A stretch of DNA of 64,000 nt from Acidobacteriaceae bacterium (GCA_003131315.1 PKUV01000140.1:1-64000); one strand, 5' to 3'. Numbered from the stretch's first letter, positions 41,619 through 50,340 are shown. Translations and numbers: made by a program. The notes: generated by a model from the letters alone, not told the origin.

Positions 41619-44018
41619 ATGGCCCTTCCGGTTTCACGGCTGCGCCGCTGGTTCGCCTTGGGCGCGATTTTGATGATTGCGATGGTCGCGGGCATGTATT
41701 TCTACGCGCGATGGCGCGTGCGCAAGGCCGTCCACGACATTCCGGCGAAAATCGGCCTCGACATTCAGCAGACCGCCGAGGGCTTTTCCGTCTCCAAGTC
41801 CGTAGAAGGCCGCACTCTGTTTACGGTGAGCGCATCCAAGGCGGTTCAGTTCAAAGGGGGTGGACATGCGGAGTTGCACAACGTCAAGATCGTCATCTAC
41901 GGCAAGGATGCCGGCCGCTTCGACCAGATTACGGGGGATGATTTCGAGTACGATCCCGCGTCGGGCAATGTGAGCGCGAAGGGCACGGTGCTGATCGACC
42001 TGGAAGCGAATCCCGAGGGGATGCGGCATTCCGACCAGACGCCTCCGGAGCAAACCAGAGACCCGATTCATCTTGAAACCAACGGGCTGGTCTTCAACAA
42101 GAATACGGGGGACGCTTCCGCCACCGGGAAGGTGGTGTTTCAAACGCCGCAGGCGTCCGGTTCAGCTGTGGGCATTGAATATGTGGCCAAGACGGGCACG
42201 ATGAACTTGCTGTCGGCGGTCGTGGTGACTGTCAGCAGGCCGCAGGCGGTTCGTCTGAACGCAGATCGTGGCCTGATTTCGAAGCAGCCCCGCCAGGTCG
42301 TGCTCACCGGCGTGCGCCTGACCCGGGAGCAGCAGCAACTACAGTCCGACCACGCGACGTTCTTCCTGCGCGAGGACAACACGGTGGACCGCATTCTTGC
42401 CGAGGGCGATGTGCGGAGCGAGTTTCATGGCCGGTCATCCTCCAACTCGAAAACGTCCAACTCGGAAGCGCGCGCGCGGTCCGATCGCGCCGAACTGTTG
42501 CTGACCGGAACGCGGAATCTGCTCACCACGGCCATTCTCACAGGCAACGTGCAACTCGCGACCCAGGGAGCGCAGACCCAAGGAACGCAACCCCAGGGAG
42601 CGCAGCCCGCCGAGGCTGCCGCCGGACGCGTGACGCTGCACTTTGCCGGGCAGCAGATGCTGGAGACCGTTCATGCCGAAGACGGCGTGCGGCTGACGCA
42701 GAGGAAGAGCCAGAGCGGGACTGGAGCGGTGGCGATGTCATCGGCGTCGGCGTCGGCACTGTCGCCGTCGCGGGCGGGGGGAGACGCGCAAAATCAAGAT
42801 ATCGAGATGACGGCCCCGGTGATGGACTTCATCGTGAAAGGCGGCCGTCAGCTGGAGCGTGCCGTGACGAGCGGACCACCGCGGATCGTGATCACGCAGC
42901 CGGGCGCGAATCAGAAGACGGTGGTTACCGCCGCCAAGTTCACTGCGAAATTCACGGAGAAGAATCGCCTGGCCACGCTGCATGGAGAACCGGACGCGAA
43001 GATCGTTTCGAGTAAGATCGGCGCGCCAGGACAGCCCGATCGAGTATCGACCAGCCAGATGCTTGATGTCGTCTTCCGGCCAGAGGGCGGCGTCGCGTCG
43101 ATCACGCAGGCAGGTGCTGTGACCTACGTCGATGGCACACAAAAGGCTTGGGCGCAGCGTGGAGAGTACACGGCCGCCGATCAACTGTTGGTGCTGAGCG
43201 GGTCGCCTCGGGTGGTGGACAACGGCATGACGACGACGGCCCAGACGATTCGTATGAACCGGACGACCGGCGACGCCATCGCCGAGGGCAACGTCAAGAG
43301 CACGTACTCCGATCTAAAAGCGCAACCGGACGGCGGCATGCTCGCCTCCTCCGACCCGATCCACGTAAGCAGCCGCAGCATGACGGCACATCGTTCACCG
43401 GCGGTTGCGGTGTACACCGGCGATGCCCGGTTGTGGCAAAACGCGAACGTGGTGCAGGCTCCCACGCTTCAATTCGATCGCGACCACCGGTCGTTGGTAG
43501 CGCAAGGGGTAGCGGAGGGGGTGGCGCGGGGGACCTTGACTCAACCGGTTTCGACCGTGTTGGTGCAAGTGGACAAGAGCGGGAAGGCGACCCCAGTCAA
43601 CATCACATCAGCGCGTCTGAACTACGCCGATGCGGAGCGGAGAATTTTCCTGGATGGCGGGGTGACCGCGAAGGGGGCCGACACTACGCTGACGGGACAG
43701 CAGATGACGGTATTTCTGCTGGCGCGGAGCCAGTCGCAAGCAGGGACGGGCCCGGGAATGCCGGGGCAAGTGGAGCGGATCGTGGCCCAAGACAGGGTTG
43801 TGATCACGCAGCCGACGCGGCATGCGACCGGTGACCGGTTGGTGTACACGGCAGCCGAGGACAAGTTCGTCCTGACTGGCGGAACTCCCAGCATTTTTGA
43901 TGCCGAACGGGGCAAGATTACGGGCGATTCGTTGACTTTCTACAGACACGATGATAGGGTGCTCGTAGAAGGTAAAGAAACGTCCCCGACCGTCACCAGG
44001 ACGCAAGTGGCACGATAA
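41619..44018 (+). CDS. LptC-LptA (OstA) fusion periplasmic LPS transport protein
   Basis: A 799-residue protein anchored by one N-terminal helix (ALGAILMIAMVAGMYFYARW). Residues about 40-190 resemble LptC: a membrane-anchored OstA-like beta-jellyroll (DIQQTAEGFSVSKS, FTVSASKAVQFKGGGHAELHN). Several OstA/LptA-type strands follow (LNADRGLISKQPRQVVLTGV, ATGDRLVYTAAEDKFVLTGG). LptC and LptA are separate in E. coli and together form the periplasmic bridge for LPS. It ends directly at the lptB ATG (TAAATG). The linker QGAQT-QGTQP-QGAQP comes from a 15-nt tandem repeat. The exact LptC/LptA boundary is uncertain. Confidence 0.88.
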   Translation: MALPVSRLRRWFALGAILMIAMVAGMYFYARWRVRKAVHDIPAKIGLDIQQTAEGFSVSKSVEGRTLFTVSASKAVQFKGGGHAELHNVKIVIYGKDAGRFDQITGDDFEYDPASGNVSAKGTVLIDLEANPEGMRHSDQTPPEQTRDPIHLETNGLVFNKNTGDASATGKVVFQTPQASGSAVGIEYVAKTGTMNLLSAVVVTVSRPQAVRLNADRGLISKQPRQVVLTGVRLTREQQQLQSDHATFFLREDNTVDRILAEGDVRSEFHGRSSSNSKTSNSEARARSDRAELLLTGTRNLLTTAILTGNVQLATQGAQTQGTQPQGAQPAEAAAGRVTLHFAGQQMLETVHAEDGVRLTQRKSQSGTGAVAMSSASASALSPSRAGGDAQNQDIEMTAPVMDFIVKGGRQLERAVTSGPPRIVITQPGANQKTVVTAAKFTAKFTEKNRLATLHGEPDAKIVSSKIGAPGQPDRVSTSQMLDVVFRPEGGVASITQAGAVTYVDGTQKAWAQRGEYTAADQLLVLSGSPRVVDNGMTTTAQTIRMNRTTGDAIAEGNVKSTYSDLKAQPDGGMLASSDPIHVSSRSMTAHRSPAVAVYTGDARLWQNANVVQAPTLQFDRDHRSLVAQGVAEGVARGTLTQPVSTVLVQVDKSGKATPVNITSARLNYADAERRIFLDGGVTAKGADTTLTGQQMTVFLLARSQSQAGTGPGMPGQVERIVAQDRVVITQPTRHATGDRLVYTAAEDKFVLTGGTPSIFDAERGKITGDSLTFYRHDDRVLVEGKETSPTVTRTQVAR
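42564..42608 (+). repeat. In-frame 15-nt tandem repeat in lptCA
   Basis: Three 15-mers: CAGGGAGCGCAGACC, CAAGGAACGCAACCC and CAGGGAGCGCAGCCC, coding for the Gln/Ala/Thr-rich linker. Confidence 0.8.
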
Positions 44019-44747
44019 ATGCACACGCTGGCCACCGACGAAATTGGGAAATCCTATCGTGGCCGACGCGTAGTAAACGGCGTAAGCCTTCAGGTTCTGC
44101 AGGGCGAGGTAGTGGGCCTTCTGGGACCGAATGGCGCCGGAAAAACCACTTCCTTCTATTCCATCGTAGGTCTGGTTCCTCCCGACACAGGCAGGGTGTT
44201 GTACGACGACGAAGATATCACTAGCGTTCCCATGTACTTACGGGCGCGCCAGTACGGCATCAGCTATCTCCCTCAGGAAGCTTCGGTTTTTCGGAAACTG
44301 ACGGTCGAGGAGAACATCCTGGCCGTGCTGGAAGTCCAGCCTATTTCCTGGCATGAGCGCCGGGAAAAGGCGGAGAAGCTGATTGACCAGCTCGGACTGG
44401 AGCATATCCGGCAGAATCGCGGGTACGCGTTGTCGGGCGGGGAGCGGCGGCGGGTGGAAATCGCGCGGTCGCTCTGCATCAACCCTACATTTATATTGCT
44501 CGATGAACCGTTTTCGGGAATCGACCCGATCGCCGTTTTGGATTTGCAGAAAATCATTTCCGATCTGCGGGCCAGCGGGATCGGGATCCTGATCACGGAC
44601 CACAACGTCCGCGAGACGTTGTCGGTGACGGATCGGGCATACATCATTAACGAGGGCCGGATCTTCCGCTCCGGTACGCCGGAGGAGTTGGGTAGTGATC
44701 CGGAGGTACGGAGGGTTTATTTGGGGGAAAGCTTCTCATTGGTGTGA
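44019..44747 (+). CDS. lptB: LPS export ABC transporter ATP-binding protein LptB
   Basis: A 242-residue ABC ATPase. Walker A is [10 protein letters not shown], the Q-loop [13 protein letters not shown], the signature [15 protein letters not shown], Walker [14 protein letters not shown] and the H-loop [17 protein letters not shown] and the 'DPIAV' context are LptB-specific. It powers extraction of LPS from the inner membrane with LptFG, which are not in this window. It starts at the base after the lptCA stop. The stop is followed immediately by a heptad palindrome. Confidence 0.97.
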   Translation: MHTLATDEIGKSYRGRRVVNGVSLQVLQGEVVGLLGPNGAGKTTSFYSIVGLVPPDTGRVLYDDEDITSVPMYLRARQYGISYLPQEASVFRKLTVEENILAVLEVQPISWHERREKAEKLIDQLGLEHIRQNRGYALSGGERRRVEIARSLCINPTFILLDEPFSGIDPIAVLDLQKIISDLRASGIGILITDHNVRETLSVTDRAYIINEGRIFRSGTPEELGSDPEVRRVYLGESFSLV

Positions 44748-44831
44748 GTTCTCAGTTCCCAGTTCTCAGTTCTCAGTTCTCAGTCAGCCCCGCTTTTCTG
44801 AGAACTGGGAACTGAGAACTGGGAACTGTTT
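44748..44831. repeat. Heptad palindrome A3 directly after the lptB stop
   Basis: The left arm divides into GTTCTCAG-TTCCCAG-TTCTCAG-TTCTCAG-TTCTCAG. The right arm reads back as TTCCCAG-TTCTCAG-TTCCCAG-TTCTCAG. Pairing is almost complete over about 30 nt. It starts on the base after the TGA. Confidence 0.85.
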
Positions 44832-44845
44832 CTAGTTACCAAGGC

Positions 44846-44872
44846 GTGGGCACATTGACCTTTCGTGCCCAC
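44846..44872. promoter_or_regulatory. Inverted repeat in the rpoN leader region
   Basis: GTGGGCAC and GTGCCCAC, 8-bp perfect arms separated by 11 bp, about 105 nt upstream of the rpoN ATG. The layout suits a dimeric-regulator site or an RNA hairpin. The sequence alone does not decide. Confidence 0.45.
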
Positions 44873-44976
44873 ACGATCTACCTCGGTGCATGAGAAGCTA
44901 AATTTTCCACACTCGGAAGTGCCGGACGTCACAGCGCGGGCCGGGTGAGTGAGGAATAATAAATTTTTAGGGAGAA

Positions 44977-46836
44977 ATGGTGCTTCTTCAGCACAAACTG
45001 AACGTCAAGTTGTCCCAGCGGCAGATATTGACGCCGGGTCTCGTGCAAATGGTCTCCGTGCTCGCGCTCAACAAGCTCGAGCTCAAGGACATGATCAATG
45101 CCGAGATGGTCGAGAACCCGGTGCTGGAAGAGCTGGAAGACGCCATCCCGATGCTCGACGATGTCGGACGACAGGAAGAGGAACGCGACCGGCTGGCCGC
45201 CAAGGCGACCGCCGCGCCGGAAGAGGGTCCGACCATCGCGGATGAGAAGAAGGATCCTTTCGAGGAGATCGATTTTGGCTCGTTTTTCCAGGATTATCTG
45301 GATCCCGGCTATCGCAGCTCGGGAGAAATGGAAGAGATCGAGAAGCCTTCGTTCGAGAACTTCCTGTCGAAGCCGGGGAACTTGAGCGACCACCTGCTAT
45401 GGCAACTGGGCGCGATTTCTGTCCGGCCGCCTGTGCACCAGGCCGCTGAGCTGATAATTGGGAATCTGAACGAAGAAGGGTACCTGATTGCCACCGACGA
45501 AGAACTGCTGGGAATCGATCCGGTCGCGGCTCCCGAGGCAGATGTGGAAGTGGCGGCCAAGATCGTTGGTGAGGCGGAGGCGCTGGGAATTGCTGTCGCC
45601 GAGGCCCCGCCGGGAACTTCTGACCTCGAGACTTCTGGCATCGAGACTTCCGTTCTCGCTCCGCAGGACCTCGCCGCAGAAGACGCCGGCCTTTCGGAGT
45701 TGACGGCGGAAGGCGCTGGAACGGGCTCTTTTGAGCCGGATGCTGAACCAGAGGTTGAGCCAGCGATAGCAGCCGAGGTTCCGCTGCCGAGCGCGGCGAG
45801 CCACGGAACCACAGCCACGGGAACAGCGGCCACGGGAGCAGCGACAGCGCCAGCCCGGATTGCGTCCGTAAACTTCACTGTCGCCGATCTGCACGAAGCG
45901 CTGGAAGTTGTGCGCCAGTTCGATCCGTCGGGCATCGCCTGTCGCGACCTGCGCGAATGCCTGCTCTATCAGTTGCGCTACCATCTGGAGCAGTTGCCGC
46001 TGCATAGAAACAGCAATGCCCTGACCGAGCAAGTTGTGAGAGACGCGATTGCCGTCGTCGATCAACATTTGCGAGCGGTGACGCTGAAGCAGTTCAAGGA
46101 AATTGCGCGTGCGATCGGGCGTCCAGTCGAAGCGGTGCAGGCGGCGCTCGAGTATGTCCGCACGCTGGATCCCCGGCCTGGCTTGCGCTACAACAAAGTT
46201 CCGGCCCGGCTGATTGAGCCCGATGTCGCTTTCGTGAAGCATGGCGACGAGTGGCTGGTCATCATGAATGACGAGGACATGCCGCAGTTGCGCTTGAATC
46301 CCGCGTACAAGCGTCTGCTGACCCGCGACGGCAATGACCGCGACACGCGTAACTACGTCAAGGATCGCTACAAGTCCGCCATCCAGCTGATTAAGAATAT
46401 CGAACAACGCAAGCAGACGATCACCAAGGTCTGCTACTCGATCGTGGCGCGGCAGCAGGATTTTCTCGAACGGGGAATCGATTTCCTGAAGCCGATGATG
46501 ATCAAAGAAGTGGCCGAAGAGATCGGCGTGCATCCTTCTACCGTCAGCCGCGCGGTTGCCAATAAGTACGTCCACACGCAGCAGGGCGTGTTCGAATTGC
46601 GGTATTTCTTCTCGGAGAGCGTGCAGGGGCCCGAGGGCGGCGGCACTTCGCTGCTGATTTTGAAACGCCGCGTCAAGAAGCTGATTGAAGAAGAAGATCC
46701 AAGCCGGCCGCTGACCGACGAACAGATCACCCGCATTCTGCAATCGCAGGGTATCCAGGTCACTCGCCGAACCGTCGCGAAATATCGGGAAGATATGAAA
46801 ATTCCGAGTACGCACCAAAGAAGAGTAAAGAAGTAA
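44977..46836 (+). CDS. rpoN: RNA polymerase sigma-54 factor
   Basis: A 619-residue sigma-54, longer than the usual 480 or so. Region I is at the N-terminus (LNVKLSQRQILTPGLVQMVS, Gln/Leu-rich). The core-binding domain is split by an Ala/Glu-rich insert at about residues 188-290. The helix-turn-helix (EEIGVHPSTVSRAVANKYVH) and RpoN box (TRRTVAKYREDM) are intact. It recognises -24/-12 promoters and needs AAA+ activators. The order lptB-rpoN-hpf matches proteobacterial clusters. AGGGAGAA precedes the ATG. The insert contains two separate 15-nt triplications. The rest of the protein is normal, so it should be active. Confidence 0.97.
   Translation: MVLLQHKLNVKLSQRQILTPGLVQMVSVLALNKLELKDMINAEMVENPVLEELEDAIPMLDDVGRQEEERDRLAAKATAAPEEGPTIADEKKDPFEEIDFGSFFQDYLDPGYRSSGEMEEIEKPSFENFLSKPGNLSDHLLWQLGAISVRPPVHQAAELIIGNLNEEGYLIATDEELLGIDPVAAPEADVEVAAKIVGEAEALGIAVAEAPPGTSDLETSGIETSVLAPQDLAAEDAGLSELTAEGAGTGSFEPDAEPEVEPAIAAEVPLPSAASHGTTATGTAATGAATAPARIASVNFTVADLHEALEVVRQFDPSGIACRDLRECLLYQLRYHLEQLPLHRNSNALTEQVVRDAIAVVDQHLRAVTLKQFKEIARAIGRPVEAVQAALEYVRTLDPRPGLRYNKVPARLIEPDVAFVKHGDEWLVIMNDEDMPQLRLNPAYKRLLTRDGNDRDTRNYVKDRYKSAIQLIKNIEQRKQTITKVCYSIVARQQDFLERGIDFLKPMMIKEVAEEIGVHPSTVSRAVANKYVHTQQGVFELRYFFSESVQGPEGGGTSLLILKRRVKKLIEEEDPSRPLTDEQITRILQSQGIQVTRRTVAKYREDMKIPSTHQRRVKK
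45616..45660 (+). repeat. In-frame 15-nt tandem repeat 1 in the rpoN insert
   Basis: ACTTCTGACCTCGAG, ACTTCTGGCATCGAG and ACTTCCGTTCTCGCT, consecutive and coding for TSDLE-TSGIE-TSVLA. Confidence 0.8.
45796..45840 (+). repeat. In-frame 15-nt tandem repeat 2 in the rpoN insert
   Basis: GCGAGCCACGGAACC, ACAGCCACGGGAACA and GCGGCCACGGGAGCA, consecutive and coding for ASHGT-TATGT-AATGA. Confidence 0.8.
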
Positions 46837-46947
46837 TTGCAGAGGTTAGAGAGGTCAGATTTCAGAGGTCAGATTTCAGAGGTGAACCCAATAGCCGCGA
46901 GGGTGAAGGTTTTCACCTCTGCAATCTGACCTCTCACCTCTGACCTT
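46837..46947. repeat. Heptad palindrome B1 directly after the rpoN stop
   Basis: The left arm reads as words ATTGCAG, AGGTTAG, AGGTCAG, ATTTCAG, AGGTCAG, ATTTCAG with one 2-nt irregularity. The right arm reads back as AGGTCAG, AGGTGAG, AGGTCAG, ATTGCAG, AGGTG. It fills nearly the whole rpoN-hpf gap. Confidence 0.85.
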
Positions 46948-46962
46948 GCTGGAGGCTCCTTA

Positions 46963-47556
46963 ATGAACGTGGAATATACCGCGAGGAAATACGAAATTAC
47001 TCCCACCATCCGCAGGGAAGTTGAAACCGGCCTTAACAAGATCCGCAAAATTCTAGGCGACCGATTCGAGACCAAGGTGATTCTGGCCGTCGAAAAGCGC
47101 CGGCACAAAGCCGAAATCACGATCAACCCGCCAAATGGTCCCATCGTGGGGCTGGCTCAGACCACCGACATGGCGTCGGCCGTCAGTGAAGCTCTCGACC
47201 ACCTGCAGAAGCAGGCGCTCAAATATAAAACGAAATGGCTGAGCAAGAAGCGCAAGGCGGTCAAGAAGTTTGACGGCCAGTCGCTGGAAGACAACATTGA
47301 GGTGGCGCTCGGACTGGCGGAGAGTGCTACAGTTTCCGTTCTCGTGCATAAATTTCCATCGGTGGCGCGGACCACCGAGGTGCATCTGGTGCATGCCAAG
47401 GACTCGGTTGCGCTTCGTCCGATGACGTTGGAAGAAGCGATCAAAGAGGCCCACTTCCGCGACAAAGATGTTTTCGTATTCCGCGATCCCAAGGGCAAGT
47501 TGATGGTGCTGCACCGGACACGGGAAGGCAAGATGGAGTTGATCGAAGCACCGTAG
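46963..47556 (+). CDS. hpf: Ribosome hibernation promoting factor, long form
   Basis: A 197-residue long HPF. The N-terminal RaiA-type domain (MNVEYTARKYEITPTIRREV, KVILAVEKRRHKAEITINPP) occupies about residues 1-100. The C-terminal dimerisation domain (VLVHKFPSVARTTEVHLVH onward, with LRPMTLEEAIKEA and HRTREGKMELIE) ends the protein. Long HPF joins two 70S ribosomes into 100S dimers in stationary phase. It follows rpoN as in proteobacteria, where the gene is the short form. AGGCTCCTTA precedes the ATG at 46963 and is a weak ribosome-binding site. Confidence 0.95.
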   Translation: MNVEYTARKYEITPTIRREVETGLNKIRKILGDRFETKVILAVEKRRHKAEITINPPNGPIVGLAQTTDMASAVSEALDHLQKQALKYKTKWLSKKRKAVKKFDGQSLEDNIEVALGLAESATVSVLVHKFPSVARTTEVHLVHAKDSVALRPMTLEEAIKEAHFRDKDVFVFRDPKGKLMVLHRTREGKMELIEAP

Positions 47557-47570
47557 AAGCAGGAGAAGCA

Positions 47571-47661
47571 ATTGCAGAGGTTAGAGGTCAGATTGCAGAG
47601 GTGAAACCAAATGCGCATCGGGCCTTTTACCTCTGTAATCTGACCTCTTACCTCTGACCTT
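47571..47661. repeat. Heptad palindrome B2 between convergent hpf and EAL-HDOD genes
   Basis: Left arm words are ATTGCAG, AGGTTAG, AGGTCAG, ATTGCAG, AGGTG. The right arm reads back as AGGTCAG, AGGTAAG, AGGTCAG, ATTACAG, AGGT. The loop includes CGCATCGGG. It sits 14 nt after the hpf stop and 6 nt before the convergent stop. Confidence 0.85.
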
Positions 47662-47667
47662 GTTTTC

Positions 47668-48984
47668 TCAGATGCCGCTGGTTGCTTCTTGTGCCCACTG
47701 CAGGGCCTGCCACCAGGTTGACGCGACTTCTTCATCGGGCAGGTGCAATTGTTTGGCGAGTGCGCTCGATTGCGACCACTCACCCGATTCCTGGGCCAGC
47801 ATGAGTTGGTACAGGGGCCGGAGGCTACTATTCTGGCCAAGCAGCGCTGCCTTGGTTTCGCGCTCCACTGGCAGTTGTTCAAGGAGCACATCCATGCTGA
47901 CCTCAAGGATGGCGTCCATAATGGAGAGCAGCCCCATCAGGAACAAATCAGAATTCGATTGCAGCCGGTTGGAGAGCAGTTCGCAAAAACGGGCACGGGC
48001 CAATCCCATCAGCACCAGTTCGCTGCACTTCTGCTCGGCCGCGCCCACGGTGACTACGAGCCGGATCCAACGCCGCATTTCCCGTTCTCCCAGAACGGCC
48101 ATGGCATGGCGGATCGACTTGACTTCGAGGGCAAATCCAAAGAGCGGGGAATTCAGATACCGGAGCAAGCGGTAAGAAATCGAGGGTTCCTGTTTGAGCA
48201 TCCTCTCGAGTTCGCGCATGTCGATTTCCGACCGGGAGACCATTTCGAGCAGCCGCATATAGTGCAAGCGGCTGGCAGGAACTTCGCGGCCGATGACGAG
48301 TTCGGGCCGGCAGAAAAAATATCCCTGGAAATAGACGAATCCCATGTCACGGGCCTGATGAAACTCGTGGGGCGTTTCGAGTTTTTCAGCCAGCATCTTG
48401 CACTTCGGGGACCCAAACCGGCGCATCATGCCAGCCCGTTCTTCCGGCCTGGTTGCCCGGACGTCGATTTTTATGATGTCGGCAAACTCGCAAAGCGGTA
48501 GGCGCGGATCGTTGGGGGCGAAGTCATCGAGGGCGATGAGATAGCCAAACGATTTCAGCCGCTTGCAGGCAGCGATGACGCGGTCTTCGGGCTCAACCGT
48601 CTCCAGAATCTCGGCCACGGTCTGGTGGGGGGGGAGCAAGGTAATCAGATCTTTGAACAGGACCTCACGGGTGCAATTCACGAAGGCGCGGCGATTATCG
48701 CAAAGCGTGTTGATGCCGAAAAGCAGGGAGCTATCCAGTGTGGAGCGGGCCGCAAGTTCCGGGTCGGCGTTGAAGTAGTCTTCAACACCGTTTCGGAAAA
48801 GAATTTCGTATCCGAACACATTCTGCGAGCGGTCAAAAATTGGCTGGCGGGCAACGAAGCGCTGCCCCGGCAGCGCAAGCGAGTGCGATGCGGAGGTTTT
48901 CTCTTTGCCAGGAGCCGGTTTCACCCCTTTTATATCGGCGTAGCCGTGGCGGAACTTCAGGCGAAACTGCGCGGCTGTTATCAT
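47668..48984 (-). CDS. EAL-like plus HDOD domain signalling protein
   Basis: 438 residues in the YuxH arrangement. Residues about 40-230 are an EAL-like domain (FVARQPIFDRSQNVFGYEIL): the EAL triad reads EIL, and catalytic metal ligands such as the usual DDFG stretch are replaced (LDDFAPND remains only in part), so phosphodiesterase activity is doubtful. An HDOD domain follows at about 240-420 (ELERMLKQEPSISYRLLRYL, IRHAMAVLGEREMRRWI). Such proteins are signalling adaptors without hydrolase activity. Cytoplasmic. The N-terminal 35 residues are basic and may be mis-started; a GTG 20 codons in is a possible alternative. Confidence 0.9.
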   Translation of the reverse strand: MITAAQFRLKFRHGYADIKGVKPAPGKEKTSASHSLALPGQRFVARQPIFDRSQNVFGYEILFRNGVEDYFNADPELAARSTLDSSLLFGINTLCDNRRAFVNCTREVLFKDLITLLPPHQTVAEILETVEPEDRVIAACKRLKSFGYLIALDDFAPNDPRLPLCEFADIIKIDVRATRPEERAGMMRRFGSPKCKMLAEKLETPHEFHQARDMGFVYFQGYFFCRPELVIGREVPASRLHYMRLLEMVSRSEIDMRELERMLKQEPSISYRLLRYLNSPLFGFALEVKSIRHAMAVLGEREMRRWIRLVVTVGAAEQKCSELVLMGLARARFCELLSNRLQSNSDLFLMGLLSIMDAILEVSMDVLLEQLPVERETKAALLGQNSSLRPLYQLMLAQESGEWSQSSALAKQLHLPDEEVASTWWQALQWAQEATSGI

Positions 48985-49552
48985 CCGGGAATAAGGGATT
49001 TACCAACCGGCGCTTGCGGTCGAACCCGGCGCCAGTGCATGCTTCTGGTCCGGTGCAAGCCGGAAACATGCGCCCGGAATTCCAGGGCTTCGGCTCCTGT
49101 AGTGTGGCTGCCGTTCCCGTCCGTTTCTAGTTCGCAGCAGCGCATGGACTGGTTTCAAAAGGGCTTCAGCACCGGCGACATGAAGGGATGCAACACCTTC
49201 GCACAGTGAGGGAAGGTTCGTAGCCCACTTTGGTAATGTCCAGATGTGGAAAACTTAGGGCACTCCCCCCCTTGCGCAGTCGGCGGTTTCATGAGTAACA
49301 TCAAGATGTTCCCAACGGCCATGCTTCCAGGCTGGCCGTTCGCGCCAAATACAACTCCAGGCGCCAAGATAGTTTGAACATCGACAGTTTGAATATCGTT
49401 CTCGAATAGCATCCAGCCGATGTGGGGTTTGGTCTGCCGTTAGCCGGTGTGCAGTGAGCCACGCGTTGCGCCACACCTTAACGTGCCGACCGCACAGGGA
49501 AGACGAAACAATCAGGCCTGTAATCCAGGCCGGGGATTAACAAGAGAAAAAT
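48985..49552. other. 568-nt gap without a credible gene
   Basis: Between the divergent EAL-HDOD and receiver-like genes. It contains a perfect hairpin AACGGCCA/TGGCCGTT (49314-49340), a 15-nt tandem pair AGTTTGAACATCGAC / AGTTTGAATATCGTT (49371-49400) and a run of eight C near 49265. Short ORFs here have neither ribosome-binding sites nor family features. It may hold a small RNA or a long leader. Confidence 0.5.
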
Positions 49553-50212
49553 ATGAATGCAGGACCCGGACATCCCTCCGCAGGCGGAGGGAAACACAAA
49601 CGGCGCCATGGACGGCGTCCGCCGAGACGAGGCGCGGGTGGCCCGATGGGCCGCGACCGCCAGGAGCAACAGGGCATTTTTACCGCTCCCATGGATCACA
49701 GCTATCGCGCCAATATGGGCGGCGGCAACGGCAACCGAGGACCGCGACGGCCCGGTTTCTCCGCGTCTTACCCGGTGGTCGATCCTGAGCCTCTGCCCGC
49801 TCCACGAGAGGATGCGGCTTCGCGCGTCTTCGCGTTTGTCGAAGACCTGTTCTTCCTGAGCAAGATTCAGGACACGGGCCGCAAGATGAACGTGAAGGTG
49901 GAGTTCGTGAAAAACGAGAAGGAACTCACCGAGCGGATGAAGAGCAACGGCGAAGAAAAACCTTCCCTGATCATCTTCGACTTGAACAACGCCAATGCCA
50001 AGCCTTTGACGCTCATCCCGAAACTGAAAAGCAAGCTGAAGAAGGGAACGTCGATCATTGGGTTTCTCTCGCACGTGCAGGGCGACTTGAAGCAGAAAGC
50101 GCACGAAGTGGGCTGTGACATGGTATTGCCGCGCTCGGCGTTTTCGCAGAATCTGCCGCAGTTGCTGCGCCGGCATGGTGCCATCGAGGCCGATTCCGGG
50201 GCAGCCGACTAG
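49553..50212 (+). CDS. Receiver-like protein with an Arg/Gly-rich N-terminal tail
   Basis: 219 residues. The first about 80 are basic, Gly/Arg/Pro-rich and probably disordered (HKRRHGRRPPRRGAGG). From about residue 88 a receiver-like alpha/beta fold follows: SRVFAFVEDLFFLSKIQDTG, KPSLIIFDLNNANAKPLTLI, TSIIGFLSHVQGDLKQKAHE and DMVLPRSAF. IIFDLN keeps an Asp at the usual acceptor position, but the N-terminal acidic pair is only VED and the Lys is replaced. The tail could bind nucleic acid or membrane; that is inference. No linked kinase gene is seen. The stop is 1 nt before palindrome B3. Confidence 0.75.
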   Translation: MNAGPGHPSAGGGKHKRRHGRRPPRRGAGGPMGRDRQEQQGIFTAPMDHSYRANMGGGNGNRGPRRPGFSASYPVVDPEPLPAPREDAASRVFAFVEDLFFLSKIQDTGRKMNVKVEFVKNEKELTERMKSNGEEKPSLIIFDLNNANAKPLTLIPKLKSKLKKGTSIIGFLSHVQGDLKQKAHEVGCDMVLPRSAFSQNLPQLLRRHGAIEADSGAAD

Positions 50213-50213
50213 G

Positions 50214-50321
50214 ATTGCAGAAGTCAGAGGTCAGATTGCAGAGGTAAAACCTCTGGCTGCTGCACTGCTGTGTCCACTCATAGGGTTTCACCTCTGAAAT
50301 CTGACCTCTGACCTCTGCATT
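50214..50321. repeat. Heptad palindrome B3
   Basis: Left arm: ATTGCAG, AAGTCAG, AGGTCAG, ATTGCAG, AGGTAAAACC. The right arm reads back as AATGCAG, AGGTCAG, AGGTCAG, ATTTCAG, AGGTGAAACC. This is the longest B-type pairing. It begins 1 nt after the stop codon. Confidence 0.85.
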
Positions 50322-50340
50322 CCCCTGATACAATTTCGCC

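Noticed and set aside
45397-46818. 473-residue minus-strand ORF opposite rpoN
   Set aside because: Antisense shadow; rpoN motifs on the plus strand are intact.
46837-50321. Heptad arrays considered as CRISPR
   Set aside because: There are no 20-40-nt repeats with unique spacers and no cas genes; the units are 7 nt and arranged as palindromes.
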